A stretch of DNA of 51,499 nucleotides from Psychrobacter namhaensis (GTDB taxonomy: Bacteria; Pseudomonadota; Gammaproteobacteria; Pseudomonadales; Moraxellaceae): contig NZ_JABASS010000017.1 of the NCBI RefSeq assembly GCF_016107545.1, positions 1 through 51,499 of the forward strand, written 5' to 3'. Below the pieces are notes generated by a model. The model saw only the letters and a program-made list of their open reading frames with translations, made no database searches and was not told where the DNA came from. Below are positions 8,775 to 17,666 of this stretch, one piece after another. Position 1 is the stretch's first letter. Each line of letters opens with the position of its first letter. A program made the position numbers and the translations under genes.

Positions 8775-11522
8775 TTAAATCACTTGGGTGTCTTTTTGGA
8801 CGCTCAGACTCAGGATTAGTGCTGATTTTAAGGCCTCTAATCGATCAGCTGACAATGGCTCATCATTTTGATCACTGATATAAAACATATCCTCTGCACG
8901 CTCACCTAACGTGGTAATACGAGCAGCATGTACCTCAATTCTCTCTTGCAAAAAGACTTGTCCCACTCGTGCCAATAGCCCCGGCTGATCAAGTGTCTCT
9001 AAGCTCATGATATGTTGATCTGACGCTTCATTAAATTCAAAGTTAATAACCGTCGTCACTTCAAAATGCCTAAGTTGACGCGGGATGCGTTTATTCGTCA
9101 GCTTTAGCACGGTTGGGTCTTTAAAGGCATTGATCAACCGCTGCTTAAGCTCTTGTTGGCTGTCTTCATCGACCAGTAGCGTCCCACTAGGATCGAGCAG
9201 CACATAAGAATCCAACGCAAAATCGCGGGTGGCAGTAATGATGCGGGCGTCTAAAACGTCTAGATTCATCTGATCAAACACCGCCATGGTAACCGCAAAA
9301 AGATTTGTCTGATCTTGGGTATAAACAAAAACCTGTACCGCATCAAGAGCCAGCTCACGATGCTCTCGCAACACGATCAATGGTGGACTGTCCGCATTGG
9401 AGGCAAGACCAATCGGGGGGTGGTTCAAGATAGCTTCGGTATGCCATAAGATGTCTTCAGCAATCTCTCGCAAAAAGTACTCATCACCCAAATCATCCCA
9501 CAGCCGCAAGACTTCATCGCGATTCATGTGCTGATTATTAACATTGTCTAGCATCGTGAGGGCTTGCCTACGTGTGGCACTGATCATGTCTTGGCGGTTG
9601 GTGGGCGCATCAATGTCAGCGCGCAAAATGCGCCGCGTTTGCGAGTACAACTGCTTCATCAAGGTGGCTCGCCAACTATTCCACAACTGTGGGTTAGTGG
9701 CATTCATGTCTGCGACGGTGAGCACATAGAGATGATTGAGGTGGGTCACATTACCCACTAGGTTGGCAAAAACGGTGACGACTTCTGGGTCTGAGATGTC
9801 TTTTTTCTGAGCGGTCATCGACATCAATAAGTGATAGCGGGTCAGCCAGCCGACTAGGTTTGCATCCGCTAAACTCATGCCATGAGCCAAGCAAAAATCA
9901 ATTGATTCTGTTTGCCCAAGCTCACTATGATTGCCGCCGCGACCTTTAGCAATATCATGAAACATGGCTGCGAGCACTAAGATCTCTTTGCGCTCGATAC
10001 GTTGAAAAATAGAGCTGACCAATGGGAAGTCTTCATAAAAACGTGGATCAGTGAAACGGTGCAAAATCCGAATCAAAAACAACGTATGGGCATCCACCGT
10101 GTAACGATGAAACAAATCATACTGCATCAGACCAGTGACTTGCGCAAAAGCGGGAATATAGCTGCCCAAAACGCCACAGCGATTCATGGTGCGGAGGCGA
10201 TGAAAGAGATAGTTTTGTTCTTTTAAGTTGGCTAAAAAAAGCGCTTGGTGAGTGGGGTTGTCGCGATAAACCTGATCGATACCGCGTGCTGCGATTTTTA
10301 ATGCCCGCAGGGTATGTGTACGGACGTTTTTGATACCGTATTGACCCATCAATAAAAACATCTCTAAAATGGCGTCAGGATGCTGGGCAAATACTCGATG
10401 ATGCGCCATGGCGATTTGTTCACCCACTTGATTAAAGTGTGCGTTGATTGGCTGCTTTTTCGGGCGCTCATCATCTGGCAGCTGCGGCTCTATGATCGTC
10501 TCGTAGTAATGATTGGTCAACATCTCAGACAGCGTCGATATCTGCATAGCACAGCGATAGTAATCCCGCATAAAGCGTTCCACCGCCGCATTAGGCTGAT
10601 CGTCCGGCTGCGTCTCATAGCCCATAAGCTGGGCAATCTCACGCTGATAGTCAAACAGTAGCTTGTTTTCATTACGGCCAGTCAGCACATGCAAATAATG
10701 ACGTATTTGCCATAAGTAGCCTTCTGCAAAGCTGAGCTCATCAAATTCCTTTTCGGTCAAAAAGTTTTGCTGGACTAAGTCATACAGCTTGCCGACTCGA
10801 AAATAACGTTTGGTCACCCAGCCGATGATGTGAATATCGCGTAAGCCTCCAGGGGCCGTTTTGATATTTGGCTCAAGATTGTACTCTGTGGCGTTGTGCT
10901 GTAGATAGCGCGCTTTGGCTTCTGCAATTTTTGCGTCAAAAAAGGCACGGGGCGTCCACTGCTTATTGACAATCTGAATAGGCACATCTTGCAGAGCCTC
11001 ATTACCAATCAGCAGCCGAGCTTCGAGCTGTGCACTAGCAATGGTATGATCAAGCGCCGCTTCTAGAGCGTCACTAACGCTACGCACAGAAAGGGCAGGC
11101 TCTAGGCCTATGTCCCAGAGTAGCGCGACCAAGCGGTCAATTTTTCCACTCGTATTTGTGTCAACTTCTTCAGGGGAGAGCAGTAAAATATCGACATCTG
11201 AATAAAGCGACAGCTCACCGCGACCATACCCACCAGTTGCAAACAATGCCAAATCGGTCTGATCCAATTCAAACCACTTGAACAACGCTATCAGTAGGCT
11301 GTCAATCGCACAGGCCCGCGCTGCCACTAATTGACGAATATTGACGCCGCGTTCTAAAGAGCGGCTAATATCCTCATTGATTTGAGCCAACCAATCAGGA
11401 ATGCCAAGCAACGATTTTTCTGTTGCAGCGGTGTCTGGCAGCAGTGAGGCATTTGTCGCTATATCACTTGATAGTAAAGGCAGAGGCGTGAGATCAAGAG
11501 TCGCGACATCGCAATTAAACAT
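8775..11522 (-). CDS. glnD: bifunctional uridylyltransferase/uridylyl-removing enzyme
   Basis: The nitrogen sensor that uridylylates PII when glutamine is low and removes UMP when it is high. The 915-residue protein has the expected order. The nucleotidyltransferase domain carries GGYGRGE (97-103) and SDVD (108-111). A helical linker follows, then an HD phosphohydrolase domain with FHDIAKGRGGNHSELG in the middle. Two C-terminal ACT domains carry ALDAVQVFVYTQDQTNLFAV and LETLDQPGLLARVGQVF. Length is close to the 890 of E. coli GlnD. The ATG at 11522 is preceded by a weak GGATAA. It is followed by a 15-bp hairpin and lies downstream of map in the same direction, but the 248-base gap and map's own terminator argue against co-transcription. 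Confidence 0.95.
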   Translation of the reverse strand: MFNCDVATLDLTPLPLLSSDIATNASLLPDTAATEKSLLGIPDWLAQINEDISRSLERGVNIRQLVAARACAIDSLLIALFKWFELDQTDLALFATGGYGRGELSLYSDVDILLLSPEEVDTNTSGKIDRLVALLWDIGLEPALSVRSVSDALEAALDHTIASAQLEARLLIGNEALQDVPIQIVNKQWTPRAFFDAKIAEAKARYLQHNATEYNLEPNIKTAPGGLRDIHIIGWVTKRYFRVGKLYDLVQQNFLTEKEFDELSFAEGYLWQIRHYLHVLTGRNENKLLFDYQREIAQLMGYETQPDDQPNAAVERFMRDYYRCAMQISTLSEMLTNHYYETIIEPQLPDDERPKKQPINAHFNQVGEQIAMAHHRVFAQHPDAILEMFLLMGQYGIKNVRTHTLRALKIAARGIDQVYRDNPTHQALFLANLKEQNYLFHRLRTMNRCGVLGSYIPAFAQVTGLMQYDLFHRYTVDAHTLFLIRILHRFTDPRFYEDFPLVSSIFQRIERKEILVLAAMFHDIAKGRGGNHSELGQTESIDFCLAHGMSLADANLVGWLTRYHLLMSMTAQKKDISDPEVVTVFANLVGNVTHLNHLYVLTVADMNATNPQLWNSWRATLMKQLYSQTRRILRADIDAPTNRQDMISATRRQALTMLDNVNNQHMNRDEVLRLWDDLGDEYFLREIAEDILWHTEAILNHPPIGLASNADSPPLIVLREHRELALDAVQVFVYTQDQTNLFAVTMAVFDQMNLDVLDARIITATRDFALDSYVLLDPSGTLLVDEDSQQELKQRLINAFKDPTVLKLTNKRIPRQLRHFEVTTVINFEFNEASDQHIMSLETLDQPGLLARVGQVFLQERIEVHAARITTLGERAEDMFYISDQNDEPLSADRLEALKSALILSLSVQKDTQVI

Positions 11523-11737
11523 GAGTGTTATCCAATTAAGAATTTAAAAATCAATCGTTAGAGCTAACAGTGGACTAAAAAAAAGGCGTAACAATTAAGA
11601 TATCGCTACGTGAAGGTACTGCTATATGGTCATTAGAATGTAACTGTATTTAATGAGCAGTATAAAGGGACATCATTGCTAAACAGTCACTAGACAATCA
11701 CCACGCATAGTACGCAATATGCCTGAATTTTAGTCCA

Positions 11738-11764
11738 AAAAAAAGACCGCCTAGGCGATCTTTT
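11738..11764 (-). terminator. intrinsic terminator of map
   Basis: AAAAGACCGCC and GGCGATCTTTT form a hairpin with a 2-base centre and one mismatch. On the minus strand it ends in a run of eight T residues, 7 bases after the map stop. Confidence 0.85.
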
Positions 11765-11770
11765 GTAGTA

Positions 11771-12562
11771 CTACTGGGTCAAAAAGCTTAAATCTTCTTC
11801 AGGGCGAGTGGTAAACACTTCACAGCCATTATCGGTCACGACCATCGTGTGCTCCCACTGGGCAGATAGCTTACGGTCTTTGGTAATTGCTGTCCATTCA
11901 TCAGGCAAAATCTTAGTCTGCCACGTGCCTTGGTTAATCATCGGCTCGATGGTAAAGGTCATGCCTGTTTTTAGCTCAAAGCCGGTGCCTTTTTTGCCAT
12001 AGTGCATGACTTGCGGCTCATGGTGAAACTCATTACTAATACCATGACCACAGAACTCGCGCACGATACTAAAACGCTCAGGTTCCACCACTTCTTGAAT
12101 AGCAGCACCGATATCGCCTAAGCGAGCGCCATTTTTGACGACACTCATACCTGCATATAGCGCGTCTTGTGCCACTTTGCAGATACGCTGCGCCATAATT
12201 GAGCCGTTACCCACGATCCACATTTTTGAGGTATCGCCGTAATAGCCGTCTTTAATCACCGTGACATCAATGTTGATGATATCACCATCTTTTAGCAGTT
12301 TGTTTTCGGTTGGGATGCCGTGACAGACGACATGGTTTACCGAGGTACAAATAGACTTTGGAAAGCCATTGTAGTTGAGCGGCGCAGGAATCGCCTGTTG
12401 CACATTAACGATATAGTCGTGAGCGATTTGGTTCAACGCCTCGGTACTGATACCGACTCGGACGTGCTCATTGAGCATGACAAGGACATCGCTGGCAAGT
12501 TTACCGGCCACACGCATTTTTTCTATGGCGTCGGCGGACTGGATAAGAGATTTTTTAGTCAT
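11771..12562 (-). CDS. map: methionine aminopeptidase, type I
   Basis: Removes the initiator methionine from nascent proteins, acting with two divalent metals. All five metal ligands are visible: the aspartates in INIDVTV and YGDTSK, the histidine in FCGHGI, and the glutamates in FTIEPM and WEHTMVV. The VVCHGIP segment, with the substrate-site histidine, is intact. The ATG at 12562 gives 263 residues, typical of the type I enzyme. The frame extends 27 codons upstream, but that extension (starting MPVSQNSRSCIY) is not family-like. An adjacent ATG at 12565 is equally possible. It stands alone with its own terminator, as is usual when map is not next to rpsB. Confidence 0.95.
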   Translation of the reverse strand: MTKKSLIQSADAIEKMRVAGKLASDVLVMLNEHVRVGISTEALNQIAHDYIVNVQQAIPAPLNYNGFPKSICTSVNHVVCHGIPTENKLLKDGDIINIDVTVIKDGYYGDTSKMWIVGNGSIMAQRICKVAQDALYAGMSVVKNGARLGDIGAAIQEVVEPERFSIVREFCGHGISNEFHHEPQVMHYGKKGTGFELKTGMTFTIEPMINQGTWQTKILPDEWTAITKDRKLSAQWEHTMVVTDNGCEVFTTRPEEDLSFLTQ

Positions 12563-12750
12563 CATGATCTTACTTATAGTTATGGAATTAATGTCTTGCA
12601 TTATAGCATAAATGCAGCTGCGGCTGTTTTGTGAGACTGGCATATAGAGCGTCAGTTTAGCTAACCGCTAACCTAAGAGGTTATAAGTTTATACATTCAA
12701 AGAAATGACTATATGGTCATAAATAAATTGCCTATCGTTAATAAAATAAT

Positions 12751-12779
12751 TGAATGTTGCAAAATATAGACGTATTGTA
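12751..12779 (+). promoter_or_regulatory. candidate sigma-70 promoter of the lipase gene
   Basis: TTGAAT and TATTGT are separated by 17 bases and end about 110 bases before the lipase ATG. They are a fair match to -35 and -10 elements in an AT-rich spacer. Inferred from sequence only. Confidence 0.4.
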
Positions 12780-12814
12780 AATTTAGTTGCTAAAAGGATT
12801 AGCCATTGTTTTGA

Positions 12815-12846
12815 GAGTGTTTGTATTGCCGGTAGTACAAACGCTC
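12815..12846 (+). promoter_or_regulatory. leader hairpin upstream of the lipase
   Basis: GAGTGTTTGTA pairs with TACAAACGCTC (11 positions, one G-U) around a 10-base loop, ending 44 bases before the lipase start codon. It has no T-tract, so it is more likely a 5'-UTR structure or protein-binding site than a terminator. Confidence 0.5.
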
Positions 12847-12890
12847 ATGCATGAGAACGACAAAACACTAACGATAACAAGGACGTTATT

Positions 12891-13979
12891 ATGAGGCTCA
12901 AAGCTTACCTTTCGACGGCGTTTACGCCTGCTCTGTTTTTACCTTCCCTTGGTGCCATTGGTGTTGGTGTGGTCATGATGGCAGTGCAAACCACCTCTGC
13001 CCAAGCCGCTGGACAGTACTACAATTGTGCCAACCCTACGGGGTGCAAGCTGGTCAGTAACCAGTATTGGACGTCAACTTATACAGCCACCCAGTACCCC
13101 ATTGTCATGGCTCATGGTCTTGGTGGTTTTACTAAGGCATTTGGGTTGGTGGATTATTTTCATGGTATCCCTGAGACCTTAATGAGTGGAGGAAGTCAGG
13201 TATATACGACCAAAACCTCATCGGTTCACAACAGTGAGTTTCGCGGTGAGCAGCTGCTGCAACAAGTTAAAACCATCAGTGCCATCTCAGGCAGCCCAAA
13301 AGTCAATTTACTCGGGCATAGTCAAGGCGGTATTGATATTCGTTATGTCGCTGCTGTAGAACCGAAATACGTGGCGTCAGTAACGGCTATCGCAAGCCCA
13401 GAGCAAGGCTCAAAGATGGGCGACTGGGTAATCAAACAAGTCGTCGAAGGGAGTGCAAAGGATGGCTATGATGAAGGCGAGTTTAATGTTGGCTCACAGA
13501 TAGCCATTGGGTTTTTTAAGTTTGTGGGTGGCTTTATGGACGTCAGCGCGGGTATTGGTTTTAAAGAGATACAAGAGCAAGACGGCTGGAACGCGGTTCT
13601 TGCCTTATCGACTGACTATGCCACTCAGTTTAACGCCAAGTTTCCAGCGGCGATGCCAACCACCTATTGTGGTCAGCCTGCTAACACGGAAGTTAACGGC
13701 ATAAAGTACTACTCATTCAGTGGGATTGGTCAGCTCACCAATGGCCTTGACCCTAGTGACTATATGCTGGCCTTAACAGGCACCACCTTTGATAACGATC
13801 CAAACGATGGCTTGGTATCTGCCTGCTCGAGTCGACTTGGGTATGTCATTCGTGATGACTATCGTATGAATCATTTGGATTCAGCCAATCAAGTATTGGG
13901 CTTGACTGCCTGGGGGCAGCCAGACCCAAAAACCTTATATCGTGGTCATGTTAACCGTTTGAAAAGGGCCAATTTATAA
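12891..13979 (+). CDS. secreted triacylglycerol lipase, GHSQG type
   Basis: An extracellular true lipase of the Pseudomonas-type family I, which hydrolyses triacylglycerols. A signal peptide covers about residues 1-40, ending in SAQAA. The oxyanion-hole loop AHGLGG is at 74-79 and the nucleophile elbow GHSQG at 142-146 (Ser144). The catalytic Asp is probably Asp306 in NDGLV and the His is His328 in MNHLD. Cys260 and Cys312 are placed to form the family's conserved disulfide near the active site. The mature length of about 320 residues fits. The ATG follows AAGGAC by 8 bases. The foldase gene lies downstream with a strong hairpin between them, and such lipases need that foldase and type II secretion. 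Psychrophilic Psychrobacter lipases are the likely closest relatives. Confidence 0.92.
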   Translation: MRLKAYLSTAFTPALFLPSLGAIGVGVVMMAVQTTSAQAAGQYYNCANPTGCKLVSNQYWTSTYTATQYPIVMAHGLGGFTKAFGLVDYFHGIPETLMSGGSQVYTTKTSSVHNSEFRGEQLLQQVKTISAISGSPKVNLLGHSQGGIDIRYVAAVEPKYVASVTAIASPEQGSKMGDWVIKQVVEGSAKDGYDEGEFNVGSQIAIGFFKFVGGFMDVSAGIGFKEIQEQDGWNAVLALSTDYATQFNAKFPAAMPTTYCGQPANTEVNGIKYYSFSGIGQLTNGLDPSDYMLALTGTTFDNDPNDGLVSACSSRLGYVIRDDYRMNHLDSANQVLGLTAWGQPDPKTLYRGHVNRLKRANL

Positions 13980-14027
13980 AGCTCATTGATAAAGCTGGTA
14001 TGAGTAACCATCGGTGAGCTTGAGATT

Positions 14028-14066
14028 ACCAAGCTTATGTATAACCAGTTGATACATAAGCTTGGT
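14028..14066 (+). promoter_or_regulatory. 15-bp perfect hairpin between lipase and foldase genes
   Basis: ACCAAGCTTATGTAT (14028-14042) is an exact inverted repeat of ATACATAAGCTTGGT (14052-14066) with a 9-base loop. It is not followed by a T-tract. It sits 48 bases after the lipase stop and 33 before the foldase start, and probably sets the ratio of the two products through processing, mRNA stability or partial termination. Confidence 0.7.
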
Positions 14067-14099
14067 CATAAAACTGATTTATTAAAAAGGTGTTTTACT

Positions 14100-15203
14100 A
14101 TGAGACGCAATCGCCGCCGACCTTTTTTATCTGTGTTTATTATCACTGTCATACTCGCGATAACAGTGGCGATTATTCTGTGGTTTAAGCCTAATAATAA
14201 AAAAAGCACGATGTTTCCTCACCTGCCTTTCACAACGATCGGTGAGAATGACCTAAGCAGCTCGATAGATATGACCATGTTTAGTAATAAAGTGCGCAGC
14301 GCAGCCACTCAAAATAATACCTCGTTTACCACAGGGCTAGAAAATTTACCGCGCTCTTTACAAGGTACGGAGGTGGATGGCGAAATCATTATTAATGAAA
14401 ACAAGCAACTGATCGTCACTGAAGGCTTACGGCGTTTGTTTGATTATTTTTTGTCAGCGCTGGGTGAGGAGGATGACGCTGTTATCTATGCCCGTGTGGA
14501 GCATTATATTCGCAATCACACGCCTGAACCTGCGGCCAGTCAAGCAATCGCTATATTTGATCGCTACGTTGCTTATCTTAAGGCCATTCCTGAAATAGAA
14601 AACCGTTACGGCAATTTGCAATTGCAAGCCACGAAAAGCGGCGAGCTGGATCTGAATGTCGTGGCACAGCAAAAGCAAGATGTGACCAAGCAACGCCAGC
14701 AGTATTTTGCCAAGGACACCATCAAAGCGTTCTTTGGCGCTGATGATGCCTATGATGATTATAGTATCGAGATGATTGGCATTAACCAAAACAAACAGCT
14801 GTCTGCTGCCCAAAAAGAAGCGGCAAAGCAGGATTATATTAGCCGTATGCCAGATAATGCCACCAAAGCCCATATTGAGCAGCAAACTAATCTGAATGAG
14901 CTAATGAGTCGTACCGCACAAATGAAAGCAGAAGGTGCCACAGCTGAGGAGCTGTACAATATGCGCCGTGAGCTGGTAGGAGCGCCTGCCGCTCAAAGGC
15001 TTGCGCAAGTAGACCAAGAAAACGCCAATTTTGACCAGCGCTTCACTCAGTATGAAACACAAAAACAACGCTTATTAAGCCAAAATCCGGACCAAGCTCA
15101 AGCACAAGTTCAGATAAATCAGCTTGAGCAGCAATTGTTTGATGAGACTGAGCGCCAACGTTTGGCAGGGTATACCGCTCTGCAAGAAACAAAGACGCAA
15201 TAA
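14100..15203 (+). CDS. lifO: lipase-specific foldase (lipase chaperone)
   Basis: A membrane-anchored periplasmic steric chaperone that folds the upstream lipase before type II export. It has a basic N-terminus, one membrane helix at about residues 9-30, a variable linker, and then the family hallmark Rx1x2FDYFLSA, seen here as RRLFDYFLSALGE starting near residue 111. The rest is helical and rich in Gln and Glu, as expected for the extended arms that clasp the lipase. The ATG at 14100 follows AAAGGTG and is preferred. The same frame opens at 14037, but that ATG lies inside the intergenic hairpin. The product is 367 residues. The lipase-foldase gene pair supports the call strongly. Confidence 0.9.
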   Translation: MRRNRRRPFLSVFIITVILAITVAIILWFKPNNKKSTMFPHLPFTTIGENDLSSSIDMTMFSNKVRSAATQNNTSFTTGLENLPRSLQGTEVDGEIIINENKQLIVTEGLRRLFDYFLSALGEEDDAVIYARVEHYIRNHTPEPAASQAIAIFDRYVAYLKAIPEIENRYGNLQLQATKSGELDLNVVAQQKQDVTKQRQQYFAKDTIKAFFGADDAYDDYSIEMIGINQNKQLSAAQKEAAKQDYISRMPDNATKAHIEQQTNLNELMSRTAQMKAEGATAEELYNMRRELVGAPAAQRLAQVDQENANFDQRFTQYETQKQRLLSQNPDQAQAQVQINQLEQQLFDETERQRLAGYTALQETKTQ

Positions 15204-15376
15204 GAACATTTGAGTAACATTAAATAATTTACAGTGATGTAAGAGACAGGTAAGCTAAAAATGTGAATAAGTTATGGTTACTGGTAGAAGTACGATCCAA
15301 TATCTGTAGCTTTATTACAATGACATGCATACTTCCATTGAACCAAAGAACTATTAAAAACATTCTAGGAGCTAAG

Positions 15377-15508
15377 ATGAAAAATATAACCAAAGCATTG
15401 ATGACAGGTATTGTCATGGTAACGGTATTGGTCGGTTGCCAATCTTTATCAAGCATGACGGCACCCGCCACTAACGAGCCAGAAATTACGGGTACTGACG
15501 TTATCTAA
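15377..15508 (+). CDS. 43-residue predicted lipoprotein
   Basis: A very small lipoprotein starting at ATG 15377, preceded by AGGAGCT at good spacing. Its signal peptide ends in the lipobox LVGC (Cys21), leaving a mature peptide of 23 residues rich in Ser, Thr, Ala and Pro. The start MKN-TK and the GCQ...TAP...T segment match the N-terminus of the META-domain lipoprotein 0.5 kb downstream. It may be a truncated relative of that protein or a free-standing entericidin-like lipopeptide. A clean terminator follows at 15612-15641, which suggests an expressed unit. The longer upstream frame (from 15263) is not supported. Confidence 0.6.
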   Translation: MKNITKALMTGIVMVTVLVGCQSLSSMTAPATNEPEITGTDVI

Positions 15509-15923
15509 GGTTGTCGCTGACACGTTTATTGATAGCGAAACGCTTTGTCTAAAGAAGCGATAAGTACAATCAGCAATAACGCATACGACTTTATTGAAGC
15601 AACACTATACAAAAACACCTCGCTATTGAGCGGGGTGTTTTGCGCAGTAACGCTTGTTTTAGAGATGTTAGGAGAAAAACTAGAAAAGGGTTAGCAGCTA
15701 ATGCGTCGCCTAGCAAGACGTGTTAGCAAAACAACCATAGAGTGGAACAAATAGGTGGGAATCTTACACCTAACCTATCAAGACAGGTAAGTATCAGATG
15801 TGCATAATAGCGACATTGTTTAGGTGCATGAATAAAACAATAAATGAATCATAATAAAAACGAACATTTAGAGTGAAAAATATCTTGGTTGTTCATTCTA
15901 AATCAAACCACTGCGGAGATGAT
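15509..15923. other. gene-free spacer between two small lipoprotein genes
   Basis: About 415 bases that hold the terminator of the 43-residue lipoprotein gene, then AT-rich sequence without a credible ORF. A weak inverted repeat, TTAGAGTGAA with TTCATTCTAA (about 15868-15901, one G-U), lies just before the META lipoprotein start and may be a leader structure. Confidence 0.5.
15612..15645 (+). terminator. terminator of the 43-residue lipoprotein gene
   Basis: AAAACACCTCGCT and AGCGGGGTGTTTT pair around a short loop (one G-U) and end in four T residues. The symmetric A/T flanks would let it work in either direction. Confidence 0.8.
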
Positions 15924-16412
15924 ATGAAAAATATGACTAAAATAATGATGGCTGCAACCCTTGCGGTAGGGACACTTGCGGCCGGTTGCCAAACCACCCC
16001 TAATATCACGGCCCCTGTCACCCAGCCCATCACTGCAGAGGCACTGCAAGCGTATAATTGGCAACTTGTCGATGCCAAGCGTACCAATGGCGACAAAGTC
16101 AGCCAGTTGTTTTTTGATCCAGCCAAGCCGTTAACGCTAAATTTCTTTACCTCTAACGGTAGTGACCGTGTGACCTTTATCAATACGTGTAACAATATGG
16201 GTGCAGAATACAGTGTGGTCAATGGCAATGTACAGATTAAAAACGGCATCAGTACTTTGATGGCTTGTCCTGAGCCGCAAGCGAGCTTTGATACAGCGAC
16301 ATTAGCGACTGTACAAGGTAAATATAGCCTAGATAAAAATGCGAATAAAACGCCTATATTGACCATCAAAAATGACAGTCAAGTGGCTTACTTCAAAGGC
16401 GTCGCTAAATAA
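15924..16412 (+). CDS. META-domain lipoprotein (HslJ-like)
   Basis: A 162-residue predicted lipoprotein whose signal peptide ends at Cys22 in LAAGC. After a short Pro/Thr linker comes a META/HslJ domain, recognisable by YNWQLVDAKRTNG, LNFFTSNGSDRVTFINTCNN and the motif LMACPEP. Members of this family occur in the envelope and have been linked to stress or antibiotic tolerance, but no activity is established. The ATG at 15924, preceded by GGAGAT, is preferred over an upstream ATG at 15873 because the signal peptide begins with MKNMTK. It is followed by its own terminator. It shares signal-peptide and lipobox wording with the 43-residue lipoprotein upstream. Confidence 0.82.
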   Translation: MKNMTKIMMAATLAVGTLAAGCQTTPNITAPVTQPITAEALQAYNWQLVDAKRTNGDKVSQLFFDPAKPLTLNFFTSNGSDRVTFINTCNNMGAEYSVVNGNVQIKNGISTLMACPEPQASFDTATLATVQGKYSLDKNANKTPILTIKNDSQVAYFKGVAK

Positions 16413-16476
16413 TTCAATCATCACAAATAAGGGATTTAAGCCCACTGTTTTTTTAACCTAATATTTAGTTTTAATC

Positions 16477-16506
16477 ATGCCTCACTATTAAGTGGGGCAT
16501 TTTTTT
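16477..16506 (+). terminator. terminator of the META lipoprotein gene
   Basis: ATGCCTCACT and AGTGGGGCAT form a 10-bp stem (one G-U) with a 4-base loop, followed by seven T residues. Confidence 0.85.
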
Positions 16507-16606
16507 ATCTAAAATCAAAGCGCAATGTACGCTACACTAGAAGCAATACACGCCTTTAGCAAAAGACGCATAACGCATCTTCGAAGGCTATATTGGACTT
16601 TATCTT

Positions 16607-17611
16607 ATGTTAAAAACCTCTGCGCTAAAAGTGGCCATAAACGTGCGCCTAATAAACCACACTATCGTCATTGGCACTCTCAGCGTGTTAACGGGGTGTC
16701 AGACGCTATCCAGCCCGCCTGCCAAAACGCCTACCAATACAGTCGCGACCAATCCACTGACAGCACGTATGCCCGCAATAGACCGTCAAGGCTACATTGC
16801 CTATGTGGAGGAGCAAGGAGTGGGCAGCGCTAAAATATCGACACTTTATCGCATTCGTCCTAATGGTAGCGATCGCCAACTGATCGACCAGTTAAATGGC
16901 TATATCTATGCGCCAGCGTGGTCAGCTGACGGGCGATTGCTCGCCTATAGCAAACAGGCCCCGCGTGAGCACCCCAACATTTATATTTATGATCGGAGCA
17001 ATCGCACGCGCAATCTGGTGGTCAATGCTGACGGTAGCAATCTGTCAGCATCCTTCTCCCCTGATGGACAAAAATTACTCTACAGCTCCACCGTTGGTGG
17101 CAACGCCGATATCTATGAGATGCGTTTGAGTGATGGCGAAACCCGCCAGCTGACCACCTTACCCAGCACAGAAGTGCAGCCCAGCTATGCAGCCGACGGC
17201 AAGAGCTTTGTCTATACCAGTGATAAAGTCCGCGCTGGGCGTCCTCGTATCTACCGTTATAGCTTTGCCACTACCAATGCCGTACCGGTGTCGACAGGTG
17301 GCTACGCGGCCAGTCCCCAGTTGAGTCTAGATGGTCAGCGTCTGGCGTACCTCAATGGTCGCAAGGCAGCGGTCATGACGCTCGCCACGGGACAAGTGAA
17401 TAATCTGGCAGAGACAGGACTGGATGAACCAGCACGGTTATCACCCTCTGGACAGTATGCAGTCTATCCAACGCGTCATTCGAATTTAGACGGGCAAGTA
17501 GGCGGTCAAAGCGGTGGTAGTTTGATTATCCATTCACTGTCTGGCAACGCAAGCTATACCATCAATCGTAAAGATGGCGGGGTAGTACGCTCACCAGCGT
17601 GGAGCCGTTAA
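16607..17611 (+). CDS. TolB-like beta-propeller (PD40) lipoprotein
   Basis: A 334-residue predicted lipoprotein with a short hydrophobic segment ending in LTGC (Cys31). From about residue 60 it is made of PD40/WD40-like repeats of the TolB type, each with an AWSADGRLLAYS or SFSPDGQKLLYSS pattern. Three to five blades are clear. It is shorter than TolB, lacks TolB's N-terminal alpha/beta domain, and no tolQRA or pal genes are nearby, so it is probably not the Tol-Pal TolB. The start codon context is weak. It follows two smaller lipoproteins and shares the lipobox wording GCQTLSS with the first of them. A structural or scaffold role at the envelope is likely, but this is inference. Confidence 0.78.
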   Translation: MLKTSALKVAINVRLINHTIVIGTLSVLTGCQTLSSPPAKTPTNTVATNPLTARMPAIDRQGYIAYVEEQGVGSAKISTLYRIRPNGSDRQLIDQLNGYIYAPAWSADGRLLAYSKQAPREHPNIYIYDRSNRTRNLVVNADGSNLSASFSPDGQKLLYSSTVGGNADIYEMRLSDGETRQLTTLPSTEVQPSYAADGKSFVYTSDKVRAGRPRIYRYSFATTNAVPVSTGGYAASPQLSLDGQRLAYLNGRKAAVMTLATGQVNNLAETGLDEPARLSPSGQYAVYPTRHSNLDGQVGGQSGGSLIIHSLSGNASYTINRKDGGVVRSPAWSR

Positions 17612-17666
17612 CATGACAGTTTTAAAAATTTAGTCACCAATCTAATCAATCTAAGGGTAATAAGGA

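Noticed and set aside
16607..17611. Calling the propeller lipoprotein TolB of the Tol-Pal system
   Set aside because: It lacks the N-terminal TolB domain and carries a lipobox. No tolQ, tolR, tolA or pal gene is near.
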